This document shows positions 14,501-26,486 of a DNA stretch of 64,000 nt, piece by piece (the first letter of the stretch is position 1; every line of letters starts with the position of its first letter). This stretch comes from Allolobophora icterica (taxonomy: Eukaryota; Annelida; Clitellata; Crassiclitellata; Lumbricidae): contig OY744607.1 of NCBI GenBank assembly GCA_963556255.1, forward strand, positions 38,131,722-38,195,721, given 5' to 3'. The notes beneath the pieces were generated by a model. It saw only the letters and a list, made by a program, of their open reading frames with translations, did no database searches and was not told the DNA's origin. The position numbers were made by a program, and so were the translations under genes.

Positions 14501-15148
14501 AGGAATGTGGGTGCTGGACACCTTGTTCAATATTTAGTACAAAGTTTGATAAATCTTTATAAAAACACAAGGCAGTATATAGTTATATTCCACTTAATAA
14601 ACAGAACACAAACATAAAAAATCTAAGTTAGATTTTGGCAGTTGTAAGAGCCTTAAGAATGAAAAAGGAAACGAACCAAGTTAACAATCTGTTCAGGCGA
14701 AGACATGGATAACGTGTTATCTGATGGCAGAAGACTTGACAGTTGTTGTGTGAGATTGTTCAGCCGGACATCAGCATTCACGTGATCTTCCACTTTCCTA
14801 CGGTTTTCCACATTCACCCTATATCAGCAGAAGAGAAGAAGCAAATTCATACACAGTGAACTAAGGAATAGAACCAACAGCCAATGTTTGTCTGATGCTC
14901 GAACTCTTTGTTTTCATTTAATATATGCCTCAAAGCTATTTCTCATTGGCTTTCAAACATCCGGATATCTAAATGCTCTTCACCTGACAAGTGACTATCC
15001 GTGCCTCAGTTTCACATTTCTGTGTGACCTTGCATGCATTAAAAATGCTTGAATAATAATAATAATAACAATAATAATAACTTCAACAATTTCCTCTAAG
15101 CAATGTTGTTAAAAGTCCGTAAAAAAGCCCCCTAAAAGTCCATTTTTA

Positions 15149-15186
<38 letters not shown>

Positions 15187-18100
15187 TTAATAATAACGGC
15201 ATTGCTTTTAGAGGCACTTTCACACCACACACCGTAGACGAGGACGGCGTTCTCCAAGCTTAAACACACTTCTGTTTTATAGTTTCTAAGAACCTGAGGT
15301 TTTTTGTATCTCGGGCATAAAAAAATAAAAATAATATAAATATTTCATATTTGAAATCCTGAGAGATTACATGTATCTCGGGTACAAAAAAATAAACTAA
15401 GAAGCTAACTAGTCTAAATACGATCCACCACAGCCATCTGACTGTCTACTTGTGTGACTCTTGCATCTAGACCTGAAACTGAACCTGAAACCTGAAACTG
15501 AAACCTCTTGATTTCGTCTTAACCGAGTGCCTGTGAATAACTGTTTCTGATGACCTAGATTTCTTTTGGTGGTGGAGAAATCTTTATATTATGATTATGA
15601 TTACAAACTAATAAAAATTGCGGATTACCTTTAATATCAACTCATTATACCTAGAACATTATAATTTATTTGAAAAACAATGCAAACTTTGTAGGAGAAA
15701 TATTTAATCTATGTGCAAGTTTTCTCAGCACCTGTGAATAAGCTGGTTCCCACAACCTTGCTTGGTTGGGCGCTGTAGAAATCTCGGGATTATGATACTC
15801 TGAAAAACTCACTTTAAATGAACAATAACATAATATATAAATGCCACTTGTAAAATGACCAGCTATTTTTTACCCTAGTCTTTTACAATTTAAGTTTAGC
15901 TAACCTTAAAGCAGATTCCAATTCAACGATTCGCTTCTGGCATGCTTGGTTGTCATGAGAGAGAGTTTTGATAGCCAGCTCACTCCTTGTAGCAGCTCCT
16001 TCCAGAATATTCATTTGTGCTTCGTATTCAACGAGCTTATCACGAAGAGACTGAACAAGCGCCACATGTTTTCCTTCTGTTTCTTTTGTTGTCTCAAGTG
16101 CCAAACGGAACTCCCGAAGTTTGTCTTCTCGGGAATCAAGCTGGTTCTGGGCATCACGCAGCTACAAGATTTGAGTAATGTTTAACTGATAACTAGAGAC
16201 TGAGGACTGATCACAGAGAACAGAAAAGATCAAACGACATTTTAAGGAAAGATTTCAGATTCATCAAATTACAGTTTTAAATTCTAGGAGCTACTTCATA
16301 TATGATTCAATAATCTTGGACTTATGCTATTTTTTACATGTCATTTCAACCTCTGCAAATTATTATATAAATCAGCTAACAGATAAGTGTAGAACAAAAC
16401 TCTTGTTAATGTTAAAATCTGACAGGTTAGGGCAGTTGCTGACCTGTGATTGCAGTCCTTCAACTTTGACCTGCAAGATGGCTGCCTCGCTCTTAGCATT
16501 TGCTGCAGCAGTTAGTCGTTCGTTACTATAGAATTCATCAATCTGGAAAAACAAGAACAATGGCAAAATTTCCTAACTTAGTTACCAAGGTAACTTCCAT
16601 TCACTATTTTAAAAATAAACAATTCGCAAAAGTTATATTGAAACCTACAAATCGAAATTTTAGAAAAGTCGACTGCTTACCCTTGATGAATCAAAAGCTC
16701 GTGGTCGAGGTGTTTCAACGCTACAAAAAGCAGAAATGAAACCAGTTACAATTACCAACTTCAACTACAACTTTGCTACACTTTAAATATCAGTACTAAT
16801 ATTAACTTCTCATTCTATGCTCATATTGCTTGACTGATTACACATTTATTTAAAACTCTATCTCTCACATCAAAAGACGTAATAAAACCTTTGAAAACCA
16901 CTGTTGGTAAAAGATTTGAATAGTTTTGAAAAGTACTGGTACAAGAATGATGTAATAATCATAAGTCATGTCTTTGCCAAATTCCTTAACCCTATTTGAT
17001 CAATCCCATTTCAATGTCTTAAACAACACATATCCTGGTACACCTCATCTTCTACCAATTTATATCCTAGATCTTCAGTTTTACCCAAACCTCACCCAAC
17101 TACACACTAAACCCACTCTAATTCCATAACCATCGTAATTTCCCATCCACTCCCATAAAATTTCCACCTTCACATAGCTCTCGGTTAACCCTTTATGAAA
17201 TCTGCCAATCCACTCATGGATCTCATAGTTGAACTGGTCATCGCTGAGGCATGTGAATAATCTGTCCTTTGACATCTCTTTATGTGTCACAGAAATACCG
17301 ATATCTAATTACATACGGTAACTCCGAGCATTAGCATTTGAACTGACAGTAGACAGTGTTTGTGTAAAACATCCTAGAAGTAGTGGCTGTAGTGGTAAAT
17401 TAGAGGTGAGTTTACGCTACCGGTTAGTTTTTTGAAACAAATTAGAGGGGAGTATACGCTACTGGTTAGTTTTCAGAAACTGCATTAGAGGGGAGTACAA
17501 ATATTTTGTGAGGTGAGTATACGGTCTCTAGAGGTGAGTACACACTGTATACCCACGTAAACCCTCGACTACAGCCCTGGAAGTAGTTTGTTACCAACGA
17601 TGCTATATAAATTGTCATAATAACAATAACAATTACAATTAAGTATACTCTTAATAAGTAAGTAAGTAAGTATGTACTTTAATCAACATAACAATACCTG
17701 GCCAACTGAGCAATCAGCCTGTCTCTTTTAGCCAGTTCTTCCTTGTACATTCTCAGCTGGTCATGAGCCTAGAGCAAAAAACTCAGATACAGAAAACTAT
17801 CAACAAAATCGGGACTGCCAGAGACAAGCAAAGTACAAACAATGCACAGTCAATTTTTCCAAGCTCTCTTGTATACTATTCCACTTTCTAGTGTGATCAC
17901 ACATAATCGAGTATGTTGTAATACCACAATAGTAATAACCAGGAAGGGAGAAACATGAAACCTTGACACGTCATCCCAACCTGATGTGGGCCAAAAGCAT
18001 TTAGATGTGAATTCCAGGAGGGGCTACTGCCTCAACTTGTCCTTGTGTATGTGAACCCATGAGCCAACTCACATTTTTTTATTTTGATTGAATTGTATAG

Positions 18101-19540
18101 CAAGGACAAATCAAATTATGACAGTTTCGCCTATAGCATTTCAAGTGCTGGCGTCAAAAGGGTAATCCAAAAGGGTCAAAAGTCCCGCTACAGCCTGGAT
18201 TACCCTCTCACATAAACAGTTTACAGGCGGCCAGTTCAACATACAACTTCAAGATACTTTCAAACAACATTTCAAATCATATGCAAAGAATTTAAATGTA
18301 GTGCAGTGCAAGGTAAAAAAACAGTAACAAACCATACAAACAATTAAATTTGTGAGGACAGTAGGTAGTGTTTCATTTGTACTTTAAATAAAGCAAGGAC
18401 AGGAGCTTGAATCAGGTCCTGTGGGAGAGTGTTCCAAAGCATTGGGCCAGAGCATTTTATTGAAAACTGCATGACCTTTGTACGAGCTGCATGACTTCGA
18501 TAATTCTGTGAAGATCTTGTATTGTAGCTGTGTACTGATGTACCTGACAGAAGTAGTTATCAAAACTTAATGGTAGCAGTTTATGGTGATAACAATACAT
18601 GAACAGACCAATTTGATACCTAGTAATGTTCTCTTGGCGTAATATATTATATGCATTGAATACAGGCTTACTGCTTGCAAACCATGGTAGCATATGAACA
18701 ATGCACAGTGCACGTTTCTGAAGAGTTTTCAATGACTTAAGACGAGAAGCATAATTACATCCCCAAGATATACTACAGTATGACAAATACTGGAATATTA
18801 GAGAATAATACAATCCTTGTAGAGTGTACTTAGGTAAACAGTGACGGATACGTGACAGTATGCTGATATTTTTTTGCAATTTTCCTACGAACAGAAGATT
18901 ACTCGATCAATAAATACAACTGACTGCATCAGCCCACATCCATTCTCTACATGTTCAAACATTCTGAAAATTACTAACAGCCAATGTAAACATTATTAAA
19001 GGAGAAAGGCAATAAATCCCATAATATAAGCTCATGTCGTAAGATGCTACGTAACCTATTCCAGAAAGTTGGACTGACCACTGTGAAGCTTCTGCGCCCT
19101 ACTGTGAATGTTCTGGTTGTCATTCTCTAAATGTATGTATGTAAGTATATATTTAAAAGAATGACGACAACAATTAACTTAAAACCATCTTTCCTAGATA
19201 CTAAGCTTCACAGTGGTCAAACAAGCTTTTACATATTGTATGCCGAGAATAATCACTGTACATAATACCTCATTTACCAACTCCATCTGGTAAAACTTAC
19301 ATCAACCGAAGGAGGTCGCGGGTAAAAGAGGTCTTTCTGTGGCTGGCTCCCAAACGCCGGCGAAGAGTTGATCCAGTCATCCGCAGGGTTCTGTCTTTCC
19401 TGGACAAGAGGGCTTCCAATGCGTCGTCCAGTGCGTTCTTCCAAGTTATTAGCCAATTGACCAGCTCGCCCAATCGATGGGAGCAGAATTTCAGAGCGAT
19501 CGGAACGATCACTACCTTCTTTGCTGTAAGACGACATCAT
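8534..19540 (-). CDS. CCDC170: CCDC170, coiled-coil domain-containing protein 170
   Basis: Thirteen coding exons: 19540-19301, 17768-17698, 16720-16681, 16542-16444, 16161-15905, 14818-14677, 14015-13830, 13204-12887, 12739-12539, 11854-11648, 10747-10538, 9885-9649, 8836-8534. All have GT-AG signals and compatible phases, giving 836 aa (human about 715). I recognise conserved human CCDC170 segments: ANRETIIRLAAE (exon 7), GEVLRDEL (exon 9), ILARAEQV with SLQRQIKTLKEQ (exon 10), and the C-terminal MLGLDLYSLAIPDYELITRL (exon 13). Most of the protein is charged heptad-like coiled coil; the first 80 residues are Ser/Pro-rich and not conserved. The family protein associates with microtubules and the Golgi in mammals. 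The last ~60 residues (Ala/Arg-rich) extend past the human-like end. Start taken at MMSS, the first Met of an open exon with a clean GTAAGT donor. Confidence 0.93.
9308..9378 (+). repeat. Copy 2 of the dispersed TATAGC-CCTCAAG repeat
   Basis: Reads AATATAGCACACCCTCAAG, then CTACTCAGAAG and AGCCCAACCACGG, matching copy 1 at 1284-1352. It lies in the last CCDC170 intron. Confidence 0.5.
9941..10105. repeat. ~18-bp minisatellite in a CCDC170 intron
   Basis: About nine degenerate copies of a unit like AAGCCCAGTGAACCATA, lying between exons 12 and 11. Confidence 0.85.
10885..11045 (+). mobile_element. tRNA-derived SINE-like repeat
   Basis: Starts with an A-box-like CGGTAGCCGATTGGATAG and has a degenerate B box (TATAGGTTCAGG) about 35 bases on. 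The beginning resembles the element at 20378-20575, so both may belong to one SINE family. Confidence 0.4.
11320..11390 (+). repeat. B-box-containing tRNA-like relic
   Basis: A clear B box, GGTTCGATCC, preceded by a weak A box (TTGGTTAAGC). It sits in a region with several GTGACATGG words. Too degraded to be a functional tRNA gene. Confidence 0.3.
14130..14190 (+). repeat. Copy 3 of the dispersed repeat, after an (ATCA)n tract
   Basis: TTTATATTGTGCCCTTCAAG followed by CTACTCAGAGG matches copies 1 and 2. It follows AATCAATCAATC-type repeats at 14092-14127, echoing the (TTA)n before copy 1. Confidence 0.45.
15053..15196. repeat. AAT microsatellites in a CCDC170 intron
   Basis: Two AAT tracts, around 15053-15080 and 15150-15196. 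Confidence 0.9.
18330..18890 (-). pseudogene. 3' end of a decayed non-LTR retrotransposon
   Basis: In CCDC170 intron 1. The minus strand reads a LINE reverse-transcriptase C-terminus in the style of CR1/L2/Jockey elements: LYYSLIFQYLSYCSISWG, then LQKRALCIV, then KLLPLSFDNYF. A stop and frameshift follow near 18457, and the family's usual LWNTLP motif with FKVQMK appears in another frame near 18440-18380. Frame breaks show that it is dead. Confidence 0.7.
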
Positions 19541-20689
19541 TCCACTACGTCTTTCAGAAGTTAATAAAATTATGCGACTTCGGTGCTGCTACCTCAATTT
19601 CAAATCGTTTCTATCTTCGTTACGCTCGTTGGTAACGCGTAAACACCACTCGCACAGCCATAGATCTATGTAAAGGACACGTTGTTATTCGTAATTCCCT
19701 AGAGACCGCTGCAGAGACCATTCACCTAAGAATAGGAATAGTCGAGCGATAATAAATGAACAGCAAACCACGTATTTGCAATGATTTACCGATTACCGGC
19801 TATAAATTTTGCAATAGATTTCCTGGCAATTACTTCTGCAAGCAACTTAAACTTAACCTGAATGAAACGGATTGAGTATCGAGCAAACATCAAACATGAG
19901 TCGAACCTAGGCTATATTGCAGTCTTACTCTTATTGCATGTTTTCAACGTTGACTCTCGATATTCGCCAATTTCTATTTAGATAACTGATTTTCTTCAAA
20001 AGGCAATTGTCTCAAAGACAGTAACGCCAGCTTAGTAAAATTATTTTGGCTTTTTATGCTGACTAGTGCTGTTTCATTATAAATTATTTTTTGTCTCCGC
20101 AAAGAAAGTACGTAAGCTTAGGCCTACACGGGAGTACACGCGTTATCCACAAGGACTCATATAGCGTGTAACGTTATCACCATCTAGCGAATAAACAAAA
20201 TGGCGTTTTAAAATACTGTAAACTGAATTAAATACTCTGCGAATTGGTGGCAGATTGATAGCTTTTATTTTCAAGTTTCTTCAAGACATGCATTTTCTGA
20301 CAATAGCTTACTAACTTTTAAAATCTAAAGCATCAGTAAGAAGCGACAGTTATCTTTATATCATGTCACGGGGGGCCCGATAGCGCATTGGATAACATCT
20401 GGCGTAGAGTGCGAGAGGTACAGAGATCGAGTCCCATAGGCGGACATGCTTTGTAGGCTGCAATTTGCGCTGTGTATTGCAGGCTGTCTGTTCTGTTAGT
20501 AGTTAAGATTTATCGCATAACATGTACATGTACAGCGCAGTGCGTTTGCAGGCGCTTAATTAAAGAATAAATACAAACCCTATCCCCTTGCAGCCTCTCC
20601 CGTTCCTTACACTCCAAATTTTAATTAACTTTTAATTAAATTAAAAAATACTGTTCAGCTTTAACTCCGATGTCTCTTGTGCGTACGCT
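19541..20689. other. CCDC170 5' flank
   Basis: Contains the presumed CCDC170 promoter and 5' UTR (transcription leftward) and a tRNA-like SINE at 20378-20575. I see no further exon. Confidence 0.5.
20378..20575 (+). mobile_element. tRNA-derived SINE
   Basis: A tRNA-like head with A box (CCCGATAGCGCATTGGATAA) and B box (AGATCGAGTCCC) at normal spacing, an unrelated body, and an AT-rich end near 20560-20575. It lies about 115 bp outside the left end of the giant element. Confidence 0.55.
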
Positions 20690-20834
20690 CAGAAACCCTG
20701 CGGCATATTCGAGCCGCAGGTCCGGTATGTTCCGCCGCAGATTCGTTTGGTCCGTCAGCAGATCTCTGAGATCTGCCATCTCGCGATTGACTAAGTTAAT
20801 AATTCGACGGACCGACAGCAATAGATTCGCGTTA

Positions 20835-20836
<2 letters not shown>
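20690..20836 (+). repeat. Left terminal inverted repeat (147 bp)
   Basis: Identical in inverse to 43218-43364. It contains a 19-bp palindrome, GCAGATCTCTGAGATCTGC (20758-20776), and a hairpin CTGCGGC/GCCGCAG (20698-20719). Its inner end (GGACCGACAGCAATAGATTC then GCGTTAGG) looks like a diverged satellite unit. Confidence 0.9.
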
Positions 20837-20887
<51 letters not shown>

Positions 20888-20895
20888 ATATATAT
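20837..20895. repeat. AT tract of the left arm
   Basis: Alternating AT of about 58 bp between the terminal repeat and the satellite. A counterpart occurs in the right arm at 43164-43217. Confidence 0.9.
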
Positions 20896-23189
20896 TCGCC
20901 GTACCCACAGCAGCACAATCGATTATGCCTCTATATATATATTCGCCGGACCGACAGCAGCAGATTCGATTAGGCCTCTAGGGGCCTATATAAATATATT
21001 CGCCGGACCTATACAGCAACAGATTCGATTATGCCTCTATATATCTATATTCGCCGGACCTACAGCAGCACATTCGATTATGCCTCTATACATATATTCG
21101 GCGGACCTACAGCAACAGAATCAAGTAGGCCTCTATATATCTATATTCGCCGGACCTACAGCAGCATATTCGATTATGCCTCTATATATATATTCGCCGG
21201 ACCTATACAGCAGCAGATTCGATTATGCCTCTATATATATATTCGCCGGACCGACAGCAGCAGATTCGATTATGCCTCTATATATATATTCGCCGGACCG
21301 ACAGCAGCACATTCGATTATGCCTCTATATATATATTCGCCGGACATACAGCAACAGATTCGATTATGCCTCTATATATCTATATTCGCCGGACCTACAG
21401 CAACAGAATCAAGTAGGCCTCTATATATCTATATTCGCCAGACCTACAGCAGCATATTCGATTATGCCTCTATATATATATTCGCCGGACATACAGCAAC
21501 AGAATCAAGTAGGCCTCTATATATCTATAATCGCCGGACCTACAGCAGCAGAATCAAGTAGGCCTCTATATATCTATATTCGCCGGACCTACAGCAGCAT
21601 ATTCGATTATGCCTCTATATATATATTCGCCGGACCTACAGCAACAGAATCAAGTAGGCCTCTATATATCTATATTCGCCGGACCTACAGCAACAGAATC
21701 AAGTAGGCCTCTATATATCTATATTCGCCGGACCTACAGCAGCAGATTCGATTATGCCTCTATATATCTATATTCGCCGGACCTACAGCAGCATATTCGA
21801 TTATGCCTCTATATATATATTCGCCGGACCTACAGCAACAGAATCAAGTAGGCCTCTATATATCTATAATCGCCGGACCTACAGCAGCAGATTCGATTAG
21901 GCCTCTATATATCTATATTCGCCGGACCTACAGCAACAGAATCAAGTAGGCCTCTATATATCTATATTCGCCGGACCTACAGCAGCATATTCGATTATGC
22001 CTCTATATATATATTCGCCGGACCGACAGCAACAGAATCAAGTAGGCCTCTATATATCTATAATCGCCGGACCTACAGCAACAGATTCGATTAGGCCTCT
22101 ATATATATATTCGCCTAACCTACAGCAACAGAATCAAGTAGGCCCTCTATATATCTATAATCGCCGGACCTACAGCAACAGAATCAAGTAGGCCTCTATA
22201 TATCTATATTCGCCGGACCTACAGCAACAGAAGCAAGTAGGCCTCTATATATCTATATTCGCCGGACCTACAGCAACAGAATCATGTATGCCTCTATATA
22301 TCTATATTCGCCGGACCTACAGCAACAGAATCAAGTAGGCCTCTATATATCTATATTCGCCGGACCTACAGCAGCATATTCGATTATGCCTCTATATATC
22401 TATATTCGCCGGACCTACAGCAGCAGATTCGATTATGCCTCTATATATCTATATTCGCCGGACCTACAGCAGCAGATTCGATTAGGCCTCTATATATCTA
22501 TATTCGCCGGACCTACAGCAACAGAATCAAGTAGGCCTCTATATATCTATATTCGCCGGACCTACAGCAGCATATTCGATTATGCCTCTATATATATATA
22601 TTCGCCGGACCTACAGCAGCAGATTCGATTAGGCCTCTATATATCTATATTCGCCGGACCTACAGCAGCAGATTCGATTATGCCTCTATATATATATTCG
22701 CCGGACCTACAGCAACAGAATCAAGTAGGCCTCTATATATCTATAATCGCCGGACCTACAGCAGCAGATTCGATTATGCCTCTATACATATATTCGCCGG
22801 ACATACAGCAACAGAATCAAGTAGGCCTCTATATATCTATATTCGCCGGACCTACAGCAACAGATTCGATTAGGCCTCTATATATCTATATTCGCCGGAC
22901 CTACAGCAACAGAATCAAGTAGGCCTCTATATATCTATATTCGCCGGACCTACAGCAACAGATTCGATTAGGCCTCTATATATCTATATTCGCCGGACCT
23001 ACAGCAACAGAATCAAGTAGGCCTCTATATATCTATATTCGCCGGACCTACAGCAGCATATTCGATTATGCCTCTATATATATATATTCGCCGGACCTAC
23101 AGCAACAGATTCGATTATGCCTCTATATATATCTATAGGCCTATATTCGCCGGACCTACATCAACAGATTCACGTATGCCTCTATATAT
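20895..23189 (+). repeat. Left 47/49-bp satellite array
   Basis: About 48 copies of a unit with TTCGCCGGACCTACAGCA, a variable CAGATTCGATTATGCC or CAGAATCAAGTAGGCC half, and CTATATATMTATA. Units are mainly 47 or 49 bp. The two flavours interchange irregularly. The array stops abruptly at the LTR at 23190. Confidence 0.95.
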
Positions 23190-23681
23190 TGCTACAAGGT
23201 CCCCCAAATGTATCTAGTTTAACTAGAAAGGCTCACTAGGGTATGATATAAGTATTTTAATATTTACAAGATAATGTACAATTATACCTGCTCGAAGCCA
23301 GAGCGAAGAAAACCAATAGTCTTCAACAGTAGAACGACTCGGTAGAAACAAACATACTAACACTTGCTCTGCACCTTAACAATATGGTCGCAGGCATTAA
23401 AGAGAAAACCTATAAGAAGTAACCCACAAAGGGGCTTACTCTTAACTAAACAAGTGAGACTTGGTTCACTAACAAACAAGTGATCTCGTCAGATCCTAAT
23501 ACCAAGCTCATAGACAATCGTATACGACAGTCGCTTTTATGTAATTCACATGACCGCCAAATGGCGTTAGACTCAGTGAAAACTAGTCAAGCAGAACTAA
23601 ACGAGAATGTTCCATCTCAACCATCCTACAGAGTACAATGTTCTACTTCGTTCAGTAAGCCTTAAGTAGGAATATCTAACA
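23190..23681 (-). repeat. 3' LTR of the nested retrotransposon
   Basis: About 492 bp starting TG and ending CA on either strand. On the minus strand it begins TGTTAGATATTCC right after a purine-rich GATGGGGAGG tract. It abuts the satellite directly, suggesting insertion into the array. I could not find a second LTR copy. Confidence 0.6.
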
Positions 23682-23694
23682 TACCTCCCCATCA
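23682..23694 (-). other. Polypurine tract
   Basis: Minus strand GATGGGGAGGTA directly before the TG of the LTR, as required for plus-strand priming in LTR elements. Confidence 0.5.
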
Positions 23695-23757
23695 AAAAGA
23701 AGAGGAAACTTCAAGTTTCCGACAAAACTAAAAATTTGCCCACAAGACGAAACAACG

Positions 23758-23945
23758 TATCAGTCTTCGACTGTCGAAACTGTACAAACATCTAACGTAT
23801 GACATCAATCAGTATTCGACATAACGAAACTGTAGAAGCATATAGCAAATCTAACAACTAAAATGTATCAGTCTTCGACTTAGCGAAACTGTACAAACAT
23901 CTAACGTATGACATCCATCAGTATTCTACATAACGAAACTGTGGT
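23758..23945. repeat. 108-bp direct repeat inside the LTR element
   Basis: TATCAGTCTTCGACT starts at 23758 and again at 23866, each followed by ACTGTACAAACATCTAACG. Two copies of a 108-bp period, the second incomplete. Confidence 0.85.
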
Positions 23946-24602
23946 ACACATCCTTCCCGAACAAATTGAAGCACGAAAACTCCAGCAGTAAATGACATCG
24001 TCCACGGCTGTGACGATAGTCCAAGGAAACCCCCAACGTAGACATTCAGGAACGTGTGACAAACGCCGCGATGAGACGTTGCAAGTTACCACCCGCAAAC
24101 GTTCGAACAAGTGGCAGTGCCACCTGTCTCCTTGCGATGTGATGTAGAGAATCGGAGAGGTCCAACAACCTCCAACCGCAGTACGGCTCACTGACATGAG
24201 AACATTAGCCAGCACCATCACCACGAACACCTTTGCTGCTGTCGAAGCACGACGACGCTGACGACGATGACGGTCCAATCGAAGCTCCTACTCCTCGCAT
24301 TCCTGCAAAGAGATGCTCACACGAAACTGAGAATCATGTGAAACCATAATCTCAACATGCACAACATGCATAGAAGTCAACATCCATTAAGTCTAAACAT
24401 ACTCAGTGAGACCAGGACAACCGCTGTTGCGACATGTAATGGCTAATGCCATCCAAACAAACTCATCTGCTGCCTCAGGAAGTACAACAAGAGTATGAAA
24501 GCCTAAAGGTACAGTCCATATTAAACTGACCAGTCTGCCAAACAACAACACTATTCATCAACTGCAGACACAACTCTTTAAACCCCAGATCATACTGTAC
24601 AA

Positions 24603-25630
24603 CTAACGGATTATTCCTGTCATCACTTCTATGCGAGACTTATTGCACTTACTAACCAAGTCAAGCACATCCATTTCTAATTTAACAGTCTGATTTTCTT
24701 TAACCAGGTCGTTACACACAAACACAAATTCATTATCAGTAATGCTATTCAAACCTTGCGATAGAAGACCGAAAGCCTTCTCAGATTTAGACCTAAACGA
24801 AAACGAGGTATTCCCTAACAACATATCCCTCGTCTGTGGTTCGACAATCTCCGTACTACGTTCTTCGACACTCCTGTCTGGTCTCTCCTGAACATTCTGA
24901 ACCAGATCAAATACTGACAACACAGAATTATCCTTGCTCCGCATACGAATCAAGGTATCACCAAAAACAATGTTATCTAGCTCTGATTGTACATCTACAA
25001 GTTTATCAGACTCACTAAAAAATTCACCCAAATTTAAATTAACGGAACTATCCTCATCGTCAAGTTCAACAAGAGGAGTGTGAGCGTTAACTGCATCACC
25101 TGGCGCTTCGTATATGTCATTTATCTGTGAGGCCTGCGCTGTCGTAACAGCAGATAGATTTAACGGTGCGTCACCCAGCACTAAGTCATTCCCAATGAGA
25201 ATATCAATTCCCAGCAGCAATTTAGCAACTAACCCACACAAAATTGTCCCACTGACCAAATCACAGTCTATTTGAATGTCGACCAAAGGAATTTCAACTG
25301 GGTCACCAACCACTCCTTGTATTAACTTATGCTCGTTCGTATCTTTATATTCGAACCCTTGCAGCATTTCCCTGCTAGCCAAACTGTGCAAGGCGCCGGA
25401 ATCACGAAACATGACCACCTGACGCTGTGAACCTTCACACCCATACAACATACCCGAATGACAAAACGGCAAATACTGTTTATGCACCTGAGCTGAAACC
25501 AAAGGCGAATGCGTGTACGCAGAAACGCCCCCTACTAATTCCACATGAGCAGGACTCATCGGAGAAAACTCCTTTACTGGCGGAAAATGACTATCTCGCA
25601 ACGGAAAACAATTTGAGCATAGTATGACCA
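24603..25630 (-). pseudogene. Retropepsin-like protease frame of the LTR element
   Basis: The minus-strand frame carries the aspartic-protease signature VVMFRDSGALHSLAS (catalytic DSG) and the downstream LLGIDILIGNDL segment typical of Ty3/Gypsy proteases. A long acidic linker with many Glu/Asp follows, to the stop at 24603. A reverse transcriptase would normally come next but is absent. The 5' end of the frame overlaps the zinc-knuckle end of gag in another register. Not an active gene. Confidence 0.65.
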
Positions 25631-26321
25631 GATTTATTACAATGCCGGCAGAACGACTTAAACGACTTTGGAAAAATAGACACTTTCTTCGAGAAGTTTG
25701 GGGGCGCGGAAACATTCTCAAAATCACGCGACTCGTATTTTAACCCCCCAAAAGACTCAACTCGGATAGGCTTATACAAAATTGCGTACTCGTCAGCCAA
25801 TTTTGCAGCTTCCATAAGCGAACTTGGTTTACGCTCAATGACATAACTGTGCAATTCCACAGGAAGACAGTTCACAAACTGTTCCAGTTTAAAGACTTGT
25901 AATGCCTTATCTAAATCATGCAAAGCATTTTCACCTTTCAACCAATTCTTAAAAGGGACAATTAACCAAAAAGCAAAATCCGAATAAGTTTCAACATTTT
26001 CTTTAACGGCGTTGCGAAACTGTTGCCGGTAAAGTTCCGGCACTCGGTAATAAGCCGAAAGCACAGCCTGCTTCACAACGCCATAGTCAAGGCATTGCTC
26101 CACAGACAACTCTGCAAACACTGTTTGAGCCTTTCCCGTCAATTTACTATGCACGAGTCTTTAGGAAAGTCATGTAATTTCATAACCTTTTCAAAGAACG
26201 AGAAATAATTGTCTACGCCCGACTCATCAAATTTAGGCACAAATTTAACCGCGTCGTAAATACAAAATTTGGTCCTTCCAGTTATTAGGACCCAATAAGC
26301 TTTCCACAAATTACATGGCAC
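25591..26321 (-). pseudogene. Gag remnant of the LTR element, with frameshifts
   Basis: Two minus-strand frames carry a capsid-like region. The first (26321-26139) has PKFDESGVDNYFSFFEKV; the second (26154-25591) has the SCAN/gag-like YYRVPELYRQQFR and ends in a zinc knuckle whose C-x2-C-x4-H part is present (CRHCNKSGH). The frames are broken near 26145, and a second one-base register change falls just before the last zinc-knuckle Cys, which is read in the protease frame. Confidence 0.65.
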
Positions 26322-26443
26322 ATTGTAAACCGTAATTTGAAATACGCCAATTACATGTTTAATGAGTTTTCTTCATTAAACGCTGACTTGACTTTCTTTA
26401 CCAAACGCAGAGTCTCGTAAACATTAGCTGGAGACATAAAGAC

Positions 26444-26449
26444 TTTAAT
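26444..26449 (-). promoter_or_regulatory. Candidate ATTAAA polyadenylation signal
   Basis: An ATTAAA variant on the minus strand about 40 bases past the stop of the transposase-like gene. Confidence 0.35.
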
Positions 26450-26486
26450 TTCATTCTTGTTTTAGCACTGTTTCTTTCACAGGTTA

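Larger units (their letters stand above)
23190..26340 (-). mobile_element. Nested Ty3/Gypsy-like LTR retrotransposon fragment
   Basis: In minus-strand order: a gag region, a retropepsin-like protease frame, about 900 bp without coding signal, a polypurine tract (about 23682-23694) and one LTR. I see no reverse transcriptase, RNase H or integrase, and no 5' LTR. It is therefore deleted at one end and internally. It lies at the inner edge of the left arm of the giant element, next to the 3' end of that element's gene. Confidence 0.65.

Noticed and set aside
23901..24278. 125-codon minus-strand frame as an env-like or accessory gene of the LTR element
   Set aside because: Cys/Arg-rich without signal peptide logic, partly made of the 108-bp direct repeat; treated as untranslated sequence.
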